A stretch of 64,000 nt of DNA from Sabethes cyaneus (Eukaryota > Arthropoda > Insecta > Diptera > Culicidae). A model generated the notes under the pieces. That model saw only the letters and a program-made list of their open reading frames with translations. It was not told the DNA's origin and did no database searches. Shown piece by piece: positions 33,823 through 43,809 of the stretch (position 1 is the stretch's first letter; the number at the start of each line of letters is the position of its first letter). The position numbers were made by a program, and so were the translations under genes. The stretch is from NCBI RefSeq assembly GCF_943734655.1, contig NC_071355.1, positions 13,620,768 to 13,684,767 on the forward strand, in the 5' to 3' direction.

Positions 33823-33980
33823 ATGATACAGTTTACTTCGGTTGGTTGTAGTTTGGTGCTGTTGTCCAACAGAATCCATGGTTACCAGCCAACTTTTCCC
33901 GATCATCAGGACTACTTCGATGAAAACTTCGATTCGGAAGAGTTCGATTTGTCATACGACAATGATCATCATCACTATCA
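33823..33980 (+). CDS. Exon 1 of a predicted secreted or membrane Lys/His-rich protein
   Basis: Exon 1 encodes residues 1-52 and two bases of codon 53. I chose the ATG at 33823 (tactaagATGATAC): a short hydrophobic N terminus follows (MIQFTSVGCSLVLLSNRIHG, possible weak signal peptide), then an acidic, Tyr/Asp-rich segment (residues 23-52) ending in His residues. The frame is open 34 codons further upstream to 33721 but has no ATG there. Splice donor: tatca|gtaagt. Joined to 34046-34568 it gives a 226-residue protein. Function unknown. Confidence 0.75.
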
Positions 33981-34045
33981 GTAAGTAACTGAATTCAACT
34001 TTCAGTTTAAATTGATGAAAAACAAACGAATCCTGTTAATTTCAG
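33981..34045 (+). other. 65-bp intron
   Basis: Donor gtaagt at 33981 and acceptor ttaatttcag ending at 34045. The intron is phase 2. Removing it keeps the frame open and joins a His/Asp-rich segment to a His/Pro-rich one. A short intron of this size is common in insects. Confidence 0.85.
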
Positions 34046-34568
34046 CCATCACCCACCTGCGCCTCCCCCACAGATTAAGGTGGTAAAACAATTCATTCCA
34101 GTTAGACCATCGCCCGCACCGTTCGCAATCCAGAAGGTTGACCTCACGAAACATTCACCACCGAGCGGTGGTTCCAGCTTGGCACACACCCTCACGGCGA
34201 TAGTGTTGGCCCTAACGGGTCAACTAATCGGCACGATGACGATTCTGGTCATAATGAAGCTTCTGATTGGAGTTAAGGCCATTCTTGTGACCAATGCTGT
34301 CACTTTAGGCTTGGTGCTCTGGAAGCACCTGAAAAAATTTAAGAAGAAAAAATTTCACAAAAAACATGGTGGCCATAAACCGCACCAGCATCACCATCAT
34401 CAAAAGAAACAGAAGAAGAAGAAGCATAAGAAAAAGAAAAAGAAAAAACACCAGAAACCTGCCGCTGACTGGGAAGGTTGGAAATTGGTGGATTCGTTGA
34501 ATAAGGAACAAATCGAGCAGCTTCTGGAAATGCTTGAAAAACGGAAGAAAAAATCGGAATGGTTTTGA
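34046..34568 (+). CDS. Exon 2 of the Lys/His-rich protein (two hydrophobic segments)
   Basis: Residues 53-226 and stop TGA at 34566-34568. First a Pro-rich linker (HHPPAPPPQ, about 53-62), then a long hydrophobic stretch at about 98-145 (LAHTLTAIVLALTG; ILVIMKLLIG; LVTNAVTLGLVLW) that could form two membrane segments. Next is a strongly basic Lys/His run (about 146-193), then an amphipathic tail (LNKEQIEQLLEMLEKRKKK) ending in Trp-Phe. A hydrophobic block followed by a Lys-rich part loosely recalls insect Osiris-type (DUF1676) proteins, but I see no diagnostic Cys pair, so I leave it unnamed. ATTAAA at 34706-34711 is a possible poly(A) signal. Confidence 0.8.
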
Positions 34569-35325
34569 GTTTCAATCAACATAATTTTTCGGTAGGTTCT
34601 GTTTGGTTATTCAACAGCAAAAATATTGCAATCCTTGACAAAGAGCGAAGATAAATCATGGAAAGTCATGATACCGTCAAAATATTGTAAGATAAGTTTG
34701 TTGTTATTAAATTTTGACTTTTCTGTTAATTGGTGTGAACTCTTTGAAATTCTTGATGACAGTCACAAAGCTCCTCACCCACAACCAAGCATTTGCCTAG
34801 GATTCGACCGAAATACTTAACTGTTGCAACATATTTCAGTTTTAATGCGCTTTAAATTTATTTTGACTCATTTTTGTATCTATTTTAGGGAAATTTTGCA
34901 CAAATTTAGTACTTTTTTCTACTTATTACGTGTTAATTTCGTGTTCGTTGGTTACTTTACTGCAGTTTTCTTCATCCGTTTCTCCTATGTAAGTTTACTG
35001 AGTTCTCATTGAATCGTATTTATATCAATCTTCTACTTTCATTTCAATTTTGATCCAATTTTACATCATTTTGAAGCTAACAATGATGTGGTGAAGTTGT
35101 TCGGGTGTTTGCTATATCCCGCACTTCATTTTCTTGCTTTAAGTAAGCTGCTGAAAACGACACACAGATATACCAGTTGATGGATCCTGTAAAGCAATCT
35201 TTATACATATCAAATTTTTGTGTTTTTTGCTATCCTAGCAGTTCGCTAGTTGGAAGATAAAGTGAATCGGCTACATCTTGGATCTGGCAAAATACGGGCG
35301 GATTCTCTGCATAGCCCAATGTCCA
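34569..35325. other. 3' flank, nothing recognised
   Basis: AT-rich. Apart from the possible ATTAAA signal at 34706-34711 I see no gene or repeat. Confidence 0.4.
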
Positions 35326-35329
35326 AAAC

Positions 35330-36060
35330 TAGATCCAAGCCCAAGTTGAAGTCTACTTCCAAGCCCAAGTTGAAGTCCAATTTCTAGCCCAAGTTGAAGT
35401 CCAATCCGTATTCCTAGCCCTAGCCCTATCCAAAGTCCAAGTCTACGAGCTATAGCTCACGGGTTCTAGCCCAAGTTCAAGTCCACAAGCCCTAGCCTAA
35501 GTCCAACTCCATGAGCCTTAGCCAAAGTCCAACTCCGCGAACCCTTGCTCCAGCCAAGTTCCCGAGCCTTAGCTCACGTCTAAATACACAAGCCTTAACC
35601 CAAGTCCACGAGCCCTAGCGCAAGTCCAAGTACACAAATCATAGCTCAAGTGCAAGTACTCGAGCCCTAGTCCAAGTCCAAGTGCAAGTTCACGAACCCT
35701 ACGAACCCGAAGTCCAGGCCCAGGAGTTCTAGCTCTAGCCCAGTCCAAGTCCACGATCCCTAGCCCAACTCCAGCCTAAGGAGGCCTAGCTTCAGCCAAG
35801 TCCAAGTGCACTAGCTCAAGTCCAAGTCGACTAGACCTAGCCAAAGTCCACAAACCTTAGTTCAAGTCCAAGTCCACGAGCTATAGCCCACGGGTTCTAT
35901 CACAAGTCTAAATACAAATCTAGGACCAGAAGCTCTAGCCCTAGCCAAATCCAACTGCACGAATCCTAGTTCAAGTCCAAGTCGACTAGCCCTAGCCTAA
36001 GTCATAGCCCGAGTTCAAGGGTTCAAGCCCAAGTTCAAGTTCACAAACCCTAGCCCAAGT
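35330..36060. repeat. CCAAGTCCACGAGCCCTAG minisatellite, left part
   Basis: Degenerate units built from ccaagtcca, (a)cgagccctag and tagccc/tagctc, about 20-30 bp long. The same array resumes after the nested SINE at 36506. Confidence 0.9.
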
Positions 36061-36064
36061 CCAA

Positions 36065-36505
36065 GGGGGCTTCGTAGCCGCAAGGTTACAGAGTCTGCCT
36101 TGACAAGCAAGTGGTCCTGGGTTCGAATCTTAGTATAATCAGGCCATTCGATGTCAAGTGACTATAGCATGGGTTTATTCTCAGGCCCCTCATTACCCTT
36201 GCTTCATGCTGAATTCTACATTATCCCTAAGACTCTTCTTATGGTTAGTAGTAGTAATGGTTTTGAACCTCATGAGAGTTCACCAGTGCTAACTATAACG
36301 AGGCGAAACAGGTTTGGCATAGTAGGATATGCATCGAAGCAAGGGTAGAACCCTCATACACATGAGCACGCATAAATAATATAAGCTTATCGTTTACTCA
36401 ATAACGATAAAGCACAGAAATGCAGTGCAGAATACAGCATACACCCGGGCAACATTACAATAGATCAATAATGTTGTGGTCAAAGTGATAAGCCCATTCA
36501 AAAAA
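36065..36505 (+). mobile_element. tRNA-derived SINE nested in the minisatellite
   Basis: Begins ggggcttcgtagccgcaagg (A-box-like tagccgcaagg) with a B-box-like gggttcgaatctta near 36119-36132; the spacing fits a tRNA head. The body includes gttcaccagtgctaacta and ends in an attcaaaaaaa tail. The word aagtccaa stands on both sides (before 36065 and at about 36505-36512), as expected for a target duplication, though it is also the array's own unit. The same body recurs in a decayed copy at 57560-57850. Confidence 0.8.
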
Positions 36506-37030
36506 AGTCCAAATGCAAGTCTACGAGTCCTAGCTCAAGTTCAAGTCGACTAGCCCTAGCCAAATTCCAAGTCCACGATCCCAAATCCAAGTCCAGGCTC
36601 AGGAGGCCTAGCTCCAGCCAAGTCCAAGTGCACCAGTCCTAGCTAAAGTCCAAGTCGACTAGACCTAGCCAAAGTCCACAAACCTTAGTTCAAGTCCAAG
36701 TCCACGAGCTATAGCCCACGGGTTCTATCCCAAATCTAAATACAAGTCCAGGCCCAGGAGCTCTCGTCCTAGCCAGTCCTAGCTCAAGTCCAAATCGACT
36801 AGCCCTAGCCTAAGTCAAAGTCCACGAGCCATATCCCAAGTTCACGGGTTCAAGCCTAAGTTCAAATTTGCGAGCCCTAGCACAAGTCCAAATCTAAATC
36901 TACGAGTCCTAGCCCAAGTCCAAATCCACAAGCCTTAACCCAAGTCCAAGTCCACGAGCCCTAGCCTAAGTCCAGGCCCAGGAGTCCTAGCCCTAGCGAA
37001 GTCCAAGTCGACGAGTGCTAGCTCATGGAT
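36506..37030. repeat. CCAAGTCCACGAGCCCTAG minisatellite, right part
   Basis: Continues the units of 35330-36060 (agtccaagtcgactagccctag, cacgagccctag), then stops at aatttccgctttcg-type unique sequence near 37030. Confidence 0.9.
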
Positions 37031-37133
37031 AGGGGAATAAAATTGCAAAGCAGATGCTTCGAATTTCCGCTTTCGAGATTACAGAAGCGATAGATATCAT
37101 TTTCAATCCGACCAATGTTCTTAAAATAATAAG

Positions 37134-37370
37134 CTAGTGTAGATGCACAGAACTCTCTTGTTGATCTCTTTTGGACTGCTTACAACCTCTTACAGCCATC
37201 CAATTGGCCGTTACCTTTTGTTCTTCCCAGCGAGTAAGCTCCATTTTAATTGTGCATTTTGATATGCCGCAAAAAGTTTCCGGACCGATGAATTCTGAAT
37301 TGGAGTTCGCTTTTGTTAAATCGTCTGCTAATTCCTGATTTACTGAATTTATTTGGTAATTCAAGTTCAA
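37134..37370 (-). pseudogene. RNase H C-terminal scrap of a non-LTR element
   Basis: The minus strand reads FIGPETFCGISKCTIKMELT then RWEEQKVTANWMAVRGCKQS, closely matching GPEPFCGASECTIRMEL in the relic at 9125-9560. It keeps the stretch just after the RNase H motif; the WVPGH motif itself is missing. It sits between two minisatellites. Confidence 0.8.
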
Positions 37371-37374
37371 GTTT

Positions 37375-39795
37375 ACGACCCATAAATTCCAAATTCACGA
37401 GCTAAGTCCAAATTCAAATCTAAGTCCCACGCTCAGATCCAAATCCACGCGTTCAGATCCAAGTCCACGATTAAATCCAAGCCCGTCTTAAGATCCAATA
37501 CCACGCTCATATTCAAATCCACGTGCAGACCCACGTTTGATGTCCGGATCCAAGTTCACACGTTGAGATTCAAGTCCACGCGTTAAGATCCAAATCAGAG
37601 TTCTGGTCCAAATCCACGCGTTCAGATCAAAGTCCTAGCGTTTAGATCCAAACCAGAGTTCTAGTCCAAGCCCACACGTTCAGATCCAAATCAACACATT
37701 CAGATTCAACTCCACGTGTTCTGATCCAAATCCACGCATTCAAATCCAAATCCAAGTCCATGCGTTCATATTCAAACCAAAGTTCAGATTCAAGTCAACA
37801 CATACAGATCCAAGTCCTAACGTTAAGATCCAAACCACAGGTCTGGTCTAAGTCCACGTGCAGATCCAAGTCCATGCGATCAGATCCAAATCCTCGCGTC
37901 CAGGTCCAAGCCAGAGTTTGGGTCCAAGTCCATGCGGTCAGACTTAAATCCAGTGGTTCAGATCCAAATCCACGCGTCCAGATCCAAGTCAAAGTTCAGG
38001 TGCAAGTCCACGCGTTCAGATCCAAGTCCTAGCATTCAGATCCAAGCCAGACTTCAGGTTCAAGTGCACGTGTTCTGATCCAAATCCACGCATTCAGATC
38101 CAAGTCCTAGCGTTCAGATTCAAACCAGAGTTCAGGGTCAAGTCAACACATACAGATCCAAGTCTTAACGTTAAGATCCAAACCTCTGGTCTGGTCTAAG
38201 TCCACGTCCATGCAGATCCAAGTCCATGCGGTCAGATCCAAATCCTCGCGTTAAGATTCAAGCCAGAGTTTAGGTCTAAGTCCACGCATTCAGATCCAAA
38301 TCCAAGTCCATGCGTTCATATTCAAACCAGAGTTCCGGTTCAAGTCAACACATACAGATCTAAGTCCTAACGTTAAGATCCAAACCAGAGGTGTGGTCTA
38401 AGTCCACGTGCAGATCCAAGTCCATGCGTTCAGATCCTAATGCTCGCGTCCAGATCCAAGCCAGAGTTTGGGTCCAAGTCCATGCGTTCAGATTGAAATC
38501 CACGCGTTCAGATCCAAATCCACGTTCAAATCCAAATCTACACGTCCAGATCCAAGCCAAAGTTCAGGTCCAAGTCCACGCGTTCAGATCCAAGTCATAG
38601 TGATCAGATCCAAACCAGAGGTCTGGTTAAAGTCCACGTGCATATCCAAGCCCATGCGTTCAGATCCAAATCCTCGCGTTAAGATTCAATTCAGAGTTTA
38701 GGTCCAAGTCCATGCGTTCAGATCCAAATCTACACATTCAGATTTAAATCCACCCGTTCAGATCCAAATCCAAATCTACGCGTCCAGATCCAAACCAGAG
38801 TTCAGGTCCAATTTCACGCGTTCAGAACCAGGTCAACGCATTCAGATCCAAGTCCAAGCGTTCAGATTCAAACCAGAGTTCAGATTCAAGTCAACATATA
38901 CAGATACAAACCAGAGTTCAGGTTCAGTTATACGTCCATGCGTGCAGATTTAAATCCACGCGTTCAGATCCAAATCCACGTTCAAATCCAAATCCACGCG
39001 TCCAGATCCAAGCCAAAGTTCAGGTCCAAGTCCACGCGTTCAGATCCAATTCATAGTGTTCAGATCCAAACCAGAGGTCTGGTTTAAGTCCACGTGCAGA
39101 TCCAAGCCCATGCGTTCAGATCCAAGCCAGACTTCAGGTTCAAGTCCACGTGTTCTGATCCAAATCCACGCATTCAGATCCAAATCCTAGCGTTCAGATT
39201 CAAACCAGAGTTCAGGTTCTAGTCAACACATACAGATCCCAGTCCTAGCGTTAAGATCCAAACCTGGGCTGGTCTAAGTCCACGTCCATGCAGATCCATG
39301 CGTCCATGCGGTCAGATCCAAATCCTCGCGTCAAGATTCATGCCAGAGTTTAGGTCCAAGTCCATGCGTTGAGATCCAAAGCTACGCATTCAGATTTAAA
39401 TTCACGAGTTTGGATGCAAGCCAGAGTTCAGGTCCATGTCCACACGTTCATATCCAAGTCAACACATTCAGACCCAAGCAAGAGTTCAGGTTCAGGTCCA
39501 TTCGATCAGAACCAAGTCAACGCGTTCAGATCTTAATCCACGCGCTCAGATCCAAATCCACACGTCCAGATCCAAGCCAAAGTTCAGGTCCAAGTCCACG
39601 CGTTCAGATCCAAGTCATAGCGTTTAGATCCAAACCAGAGTTCAGGTCCAAGACCACGCGTTCAGAACCAAGTCAACGCGTTCAGATCTAAATCCGCACG
39701 TTCAGATTCAAGTGCACGCTTTGAGATCTGAGTCCACGCGCTCAGATCCAAATCCACACCTTCAGATTCAAGTTCACGCGTTCAGATCTAAATCT
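37375..39795 (+). repeat. CACGCGTTCAGATCCAAATC minisatellite
   Basis: Units of about 20 bp (cacgcgttcagatccaaatc, agagttcaggtccaagtc) in a loose higher-order order. The marker caagtcaacacatacagatc occurs at about 37791, 38139, 38341, 38888 and 39213, so blocks of about 200-550 bp were duplicated. Plus-strand frames giving SKSTRSDPNP-type peptides are artefacts. Shares the ccaagtcca word with the previous array. Confidence 0.95.
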
Positions 39796-40100
39796 AGCTT
39801 TGGGGTGTTTTAACATTTTAAACCACTTTGATACCAAGTTTTTACCAAGACTCGATAAGCACTTTTACCTATTGTGATGTTGGCCAGCTGCTTTCTGTAT
39901 TCTGCACTTCATTTTTTGCTATTAGTAAGTAATAGAAGAGGAATTTTTCATCGAAAATTCCCAGCCTGTTCAAAACTGTGTTCATAACTCTTAACATTGC
40001 TGCATATTCGGCATAATATGAATTCAAATTCGTTCGAGTATTGTCGGTTTTCCTTTGAATTTTTAGCGCGCTTTTTGTGTGGTTTGACTCTGTTTAATAT
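39796..40100. other. Spacer, nothing recognised
   Basis: AT-rich sequence up to the TIR at 40101. Confidence 0.4.
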
Positions 40101-42912
40101 AGTAATGTTCCGATTTTGTCAGCCCCATGTTGAATTTTGGGCTGACAAAATAGGGAAACTGATGAAATCGGGAAATTTGCTTTCGAATTTTTTTTCAAAA
40201 TTCAGGACTTAAGACCTTGCATTATCGAAGACTACTACTACAAATTAAATTTCAACCCTCAATTGATCAACCGAAAGCTCAATCAACCGGGCACAGCACA
40301 CTAGCCCAGATCTGGACGTTCATCAAGGTCAGCCGGAAACATATCGCGACTGCACAAACTTCGATGCTACGGCTCTTCGTACTACGATCGAAAGAATTCC
40401 GTGGCAGCAGTTCTATGTTATGGAGGATGTAGATGAGCTTACGGAGTTTCTCATTAGTCACATTTCTTCGCCAAGTAAAGCAACGTAGAGCACACAACAC
40501 CTGGTTTAATGACGAGATACGTAAAGCGATTGTCGAGAGGGAATTGGCGTAGGTATAAGGATTGGAAAGTTTCGACTGCTGAGCTTAAAGATTCAAAGAA
40601 GCGGACGTTCTGCAGGCTTCGTAATAATGTAACTCTTCTCGTCCGACGTAGCAAACAGGATAGCATGAACAGGATCTTAGCTACTTGCAATTCATCAAGC
40701 GTACTCTGGAAAAAACTTAACAATCTTGGGATTGGGAAGCAGAAACAACAAGATTGCCATTTTGATTCTAATGAAATCAATGCCACATTTGCCAAAAATT
40801 TCACATCAGGCGAAGTTCCTTTTGTTACACAAGGACGTGAATCAGAAGACTTTTTTGCTTTCCACGAGGTACAGTCATTTGAAGTTGTTAACGCTATTTT
40901 TGAAGTGAAATCAAACGCTGCTGGTGCCGATGGAATATCAATGAAATTTGTAAAGATAATCACTCCACTTGTTCTTGACCACATTTCATTCTTGTTTAAC
41001 ACGGCTATTTTTTCGTCGATTTTTTCAACTGTTTGGAAGGATGCCAAAATAATACCATTGCAAAAGGAAAAGAACGTGAATTCTATAGACAACCTCCGAC
41101 CGATTAGTTTGTTGTGCGGGTTATCGGAAGCATTCGAAAAATTTTCAAATATCAAATATGTGTTTACCTAAAACCACGTAATCTACTGACAGATCGACAA
41201 GCAGGTTTTAGAGAATTAGCACTGCTCTATTAAGAGTGTATGATGATATTGCCGTCGCAGTCGATAGAAAGCAGAATGCGCTTCTTCCGTTACTGGATTT
41301 TTCCAAAGCGTTCGACACGATTTCGCATCGGTGGTTGTGTATCAAATTGTCATCCCGTCTCCAATTCCATTATTCAGCTACAGAACTCATTCGATCCTAT
41401 CTCACAGGAAGAACTCAATCTATGTTTTGCGGTAATAGGCACTCGAGTAAACTGGCTGTGACATCAGGGGTGCCACAGGGGTCCGTTCTTGGTCCTCTAC
41501 TTTTCTCTATTTACATTAACGATTTACCTAATGTCCTTCGGCACTGTAGTGTGCAAATGTTTGCAGATGATGTCCAGCTGATTTGTATCAATCCCAACGT
41601 CACAATAGAAGAGTTGATCGGGCTTATCAATCATGATATTCAACATGTAGTTGATTGGGCGAGAAACAACTCTTTGAAACTGAATCCTGCTAAAACCCAA
41701 GTAATGCTGTTTGGACCAAGGCGCGTACCCATATCGACACTTCCAGGAGTTACAATTGAAGGTTACCATATTGAGCTAAGTAGTGAATCCAATAACCTTG
41801 GGCTTATATTTCAAGACAACCTTCAGTGGGATAAAGCGGTTTCTGTACAATGTGGCAAAATTTATGCCTGTCTCCGTACACTGAGGACAACATTGTACTA
41901 TCTACCTTAAGGGACTGAGATGCAGCTGTTCAAGTCCTTGATTTTACCACATTTTAGGTTTTGTGACATTGCACACCTAAACATGAGTGTTGCCATGACT
42001 TCGAAATTGGAAATACCTTTGAAAGACTGCGCTAGATTCATATTCAACATAGATCGGAGAACCTCAGTACGTCATCTGCAAAAACAGCTTTTGGGATGAC
42101 CTCTCCGGTGTTTTTATTCCTTAAGATCGTGCATATTTCTGCACAAGGTTTTAACACAACGAGCTCCAAACTACATCTTCACTAAGCTGACGGCATCGCA
42201 TAGTCGTAGAACTAACAACTTGGAGGTTCCCGTGCATTCTACATCGAAATATGGCGAAACTTTCTTCGTGAAGAGTGCGGTATACTGGAACATGTTATCT
42301 CCTTAATTGAAGCTACTTAATTCGGAAGTGCTGTTCAAGAAAGGCTGCTTGACATTTTTCAATCAAAGAGATTAAAAAAGAAGAGTTTGTATAATGTTTA
42401 TAGAAGGATTTGTGTTGTTAGTTAGTATCAGTTTCAATAGAACACATTGAAGTGTTCAACAAAGTTTTACAGCATATTATTGCAAGTAATTTTGCTGAAG
42501 ACAGTAACCTTCTATCTCTTCAGCAAAGATGGAAAATCCTATTTCTCATAAACGAAAAATCGGTAAAATCAGTTTTTCTATTTTAGCTGTTTTTGTAGTT
42601 GTTGTATGACTTTTCCTTGTTTTGCAAAGTTGTACAAATAGTAAAAATACACTACATTGCTGAACATAGTATACCTCTATCTTTGCTTGTTTAGGAACTG
42701 TAGAGCTTTTACTATAAAAATACCCTAATTTTGACCCCGAATTACTCGCAAGAAGGCATCATTTTATTGAAAAACTCTCCCCAGAGAATCGGAATAGTTT
42801 CAAGCAGGCTGAAAAGTTTTATAAATCATGTTTAAAAGCACAAAAGTTAAACAAAATTTATAGGTTGACAAAAGCTGATAAAATCGGGGGTAGACAAAAT
42901 CGGAACATTACT
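40101..42912. mobile_element. TIR element with perfect 20-bp ends, containing an RT relic
   Basis: The left end agtaatgttccgattttgtc (40101-40120) is the exact inverse of 42893-42912. The left module (to about 40302) and right module (about 42437-42912) both recur in the 743-bp element at 48146-48888, and the right module again at 60145-60631 and 1-150. Next to the left tip, gtcagccc / gggctgac form a hairpin. The words (c/t)aaaatcgg recur about five times. The middle of this copy is a non-LTR reverse transcriptase, absent from the other copies, so nested insertion or capture is likely. No transposase is present. Confidence 0.85.
40303..42430 (+). pseudogene. Non-LTR reverse transcriptase, nearly open
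   Basis: The first frame (to 41171) has WFNDEIRKAIVERELAYRDW-like text and NAAGADGISMKFVKI, DNLRPISLLCGLSEAFEKF. After a small deletion at about 41205, which removes the R-x-x-R part after QAGF and shifts the frame, it continues at 41220-42100: LPLLDFSKAFDTISHRWLC, VTSGVPQGSVLGPLLFSIYI, VQMFADDVQLICIN (intact FADD). A C-terminal part follows (FKSLILPHFRFCDIAHLNMS, PLKDCARFIFNID). In the main frame I find one stop at 41908-41910. It lacks the endonuclease N terminus. CR1/L2/Jockey-like; the clade is not settled. Confidence 0.9.
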
Positions 42913-43805
42913 GATTTTAAATTTCGCTCGCCAAAATATTTGCTGTAAGATTGATTTAGGCCGTAAGATTAAAAGATTTTGAAAACGAAATCGAGAGCCA
43001 TAGTAACTATAAAAAGGCTGGCCACTACCAGCGCTCTTAAATGCATCTCTAAGCATCTTCCGCCGAGATGTTTAAAAACAAGCTGAGAGCGTCGTCCGTG
43101 CTTTAAAACTTTTTAAAGTTTAAAAACTAGCCAGAGTGTTGAGTTTTAAGAAGCCAAAACACGATCCCGGAAGCTGTACATGATGATTCTGATTAAGTTT
43201 GATTGTGTAGTGATAGTCGACGGCTTCGTCACTTCAAGACAAACCTCAAACAGCTTCCTGGAGAGGAGTTTTATACCATAACCACCGGGGCAAAGTGTCA
43301 GACATTTTCAACCATATGAAACCGTTGAAGTTCCCTAAGAAATATAAGGTTTGGCAAGTTACCTTTACATGAGGCTTGAAAAGCGACATTTTGGTTGCCT
43401 ACGGGACCGTTAAGCATTGTTCTGTGCTGTTTTGGCCAGCTTAGGCCTCCTTCCAATATGGAACAAATGCTATCAAGAAGCGTGCAGGGGGTGCCCAAAG
43501 ATAAAAACCTTCCCAATACGCCAGAGCTCCGAATAATATTGAGAAATATTGAGCTATATCGTCAAAAAAATCAGCTTAGTTTTACTTTAACTAGGGTTTA
43601 AATTGAACTTGTTTTTAATTATTATTTTATTTTAGTTAAAATACCATTTCTGTCTCGATTTTATCAAAATTAGTCCTATTTTCTTACTTATTGTATATGT
43701 TAGTTTTTCAGTTTTTTTCGTTCCGTTTTGTCAATTTTTAACACTATTTAACACAATTTAGTTATTTAATGAGCAGATATGAGAACTTTTCTGCCGACGT
43801 TTCAT
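42913..43805. other. Intergenic, nothing recognised
   Basis: No repeat or coding signature that I can support. Confidence 0.4.
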
Positions 43806-43809
43806 TTCT

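Noticed and set aside
37760..39691. SKSTRSDPNP-type frames in the CAGATCCAA array
   Set aside because: Translation of a tandem unit of about 20 bp, broken at every irregular unit.
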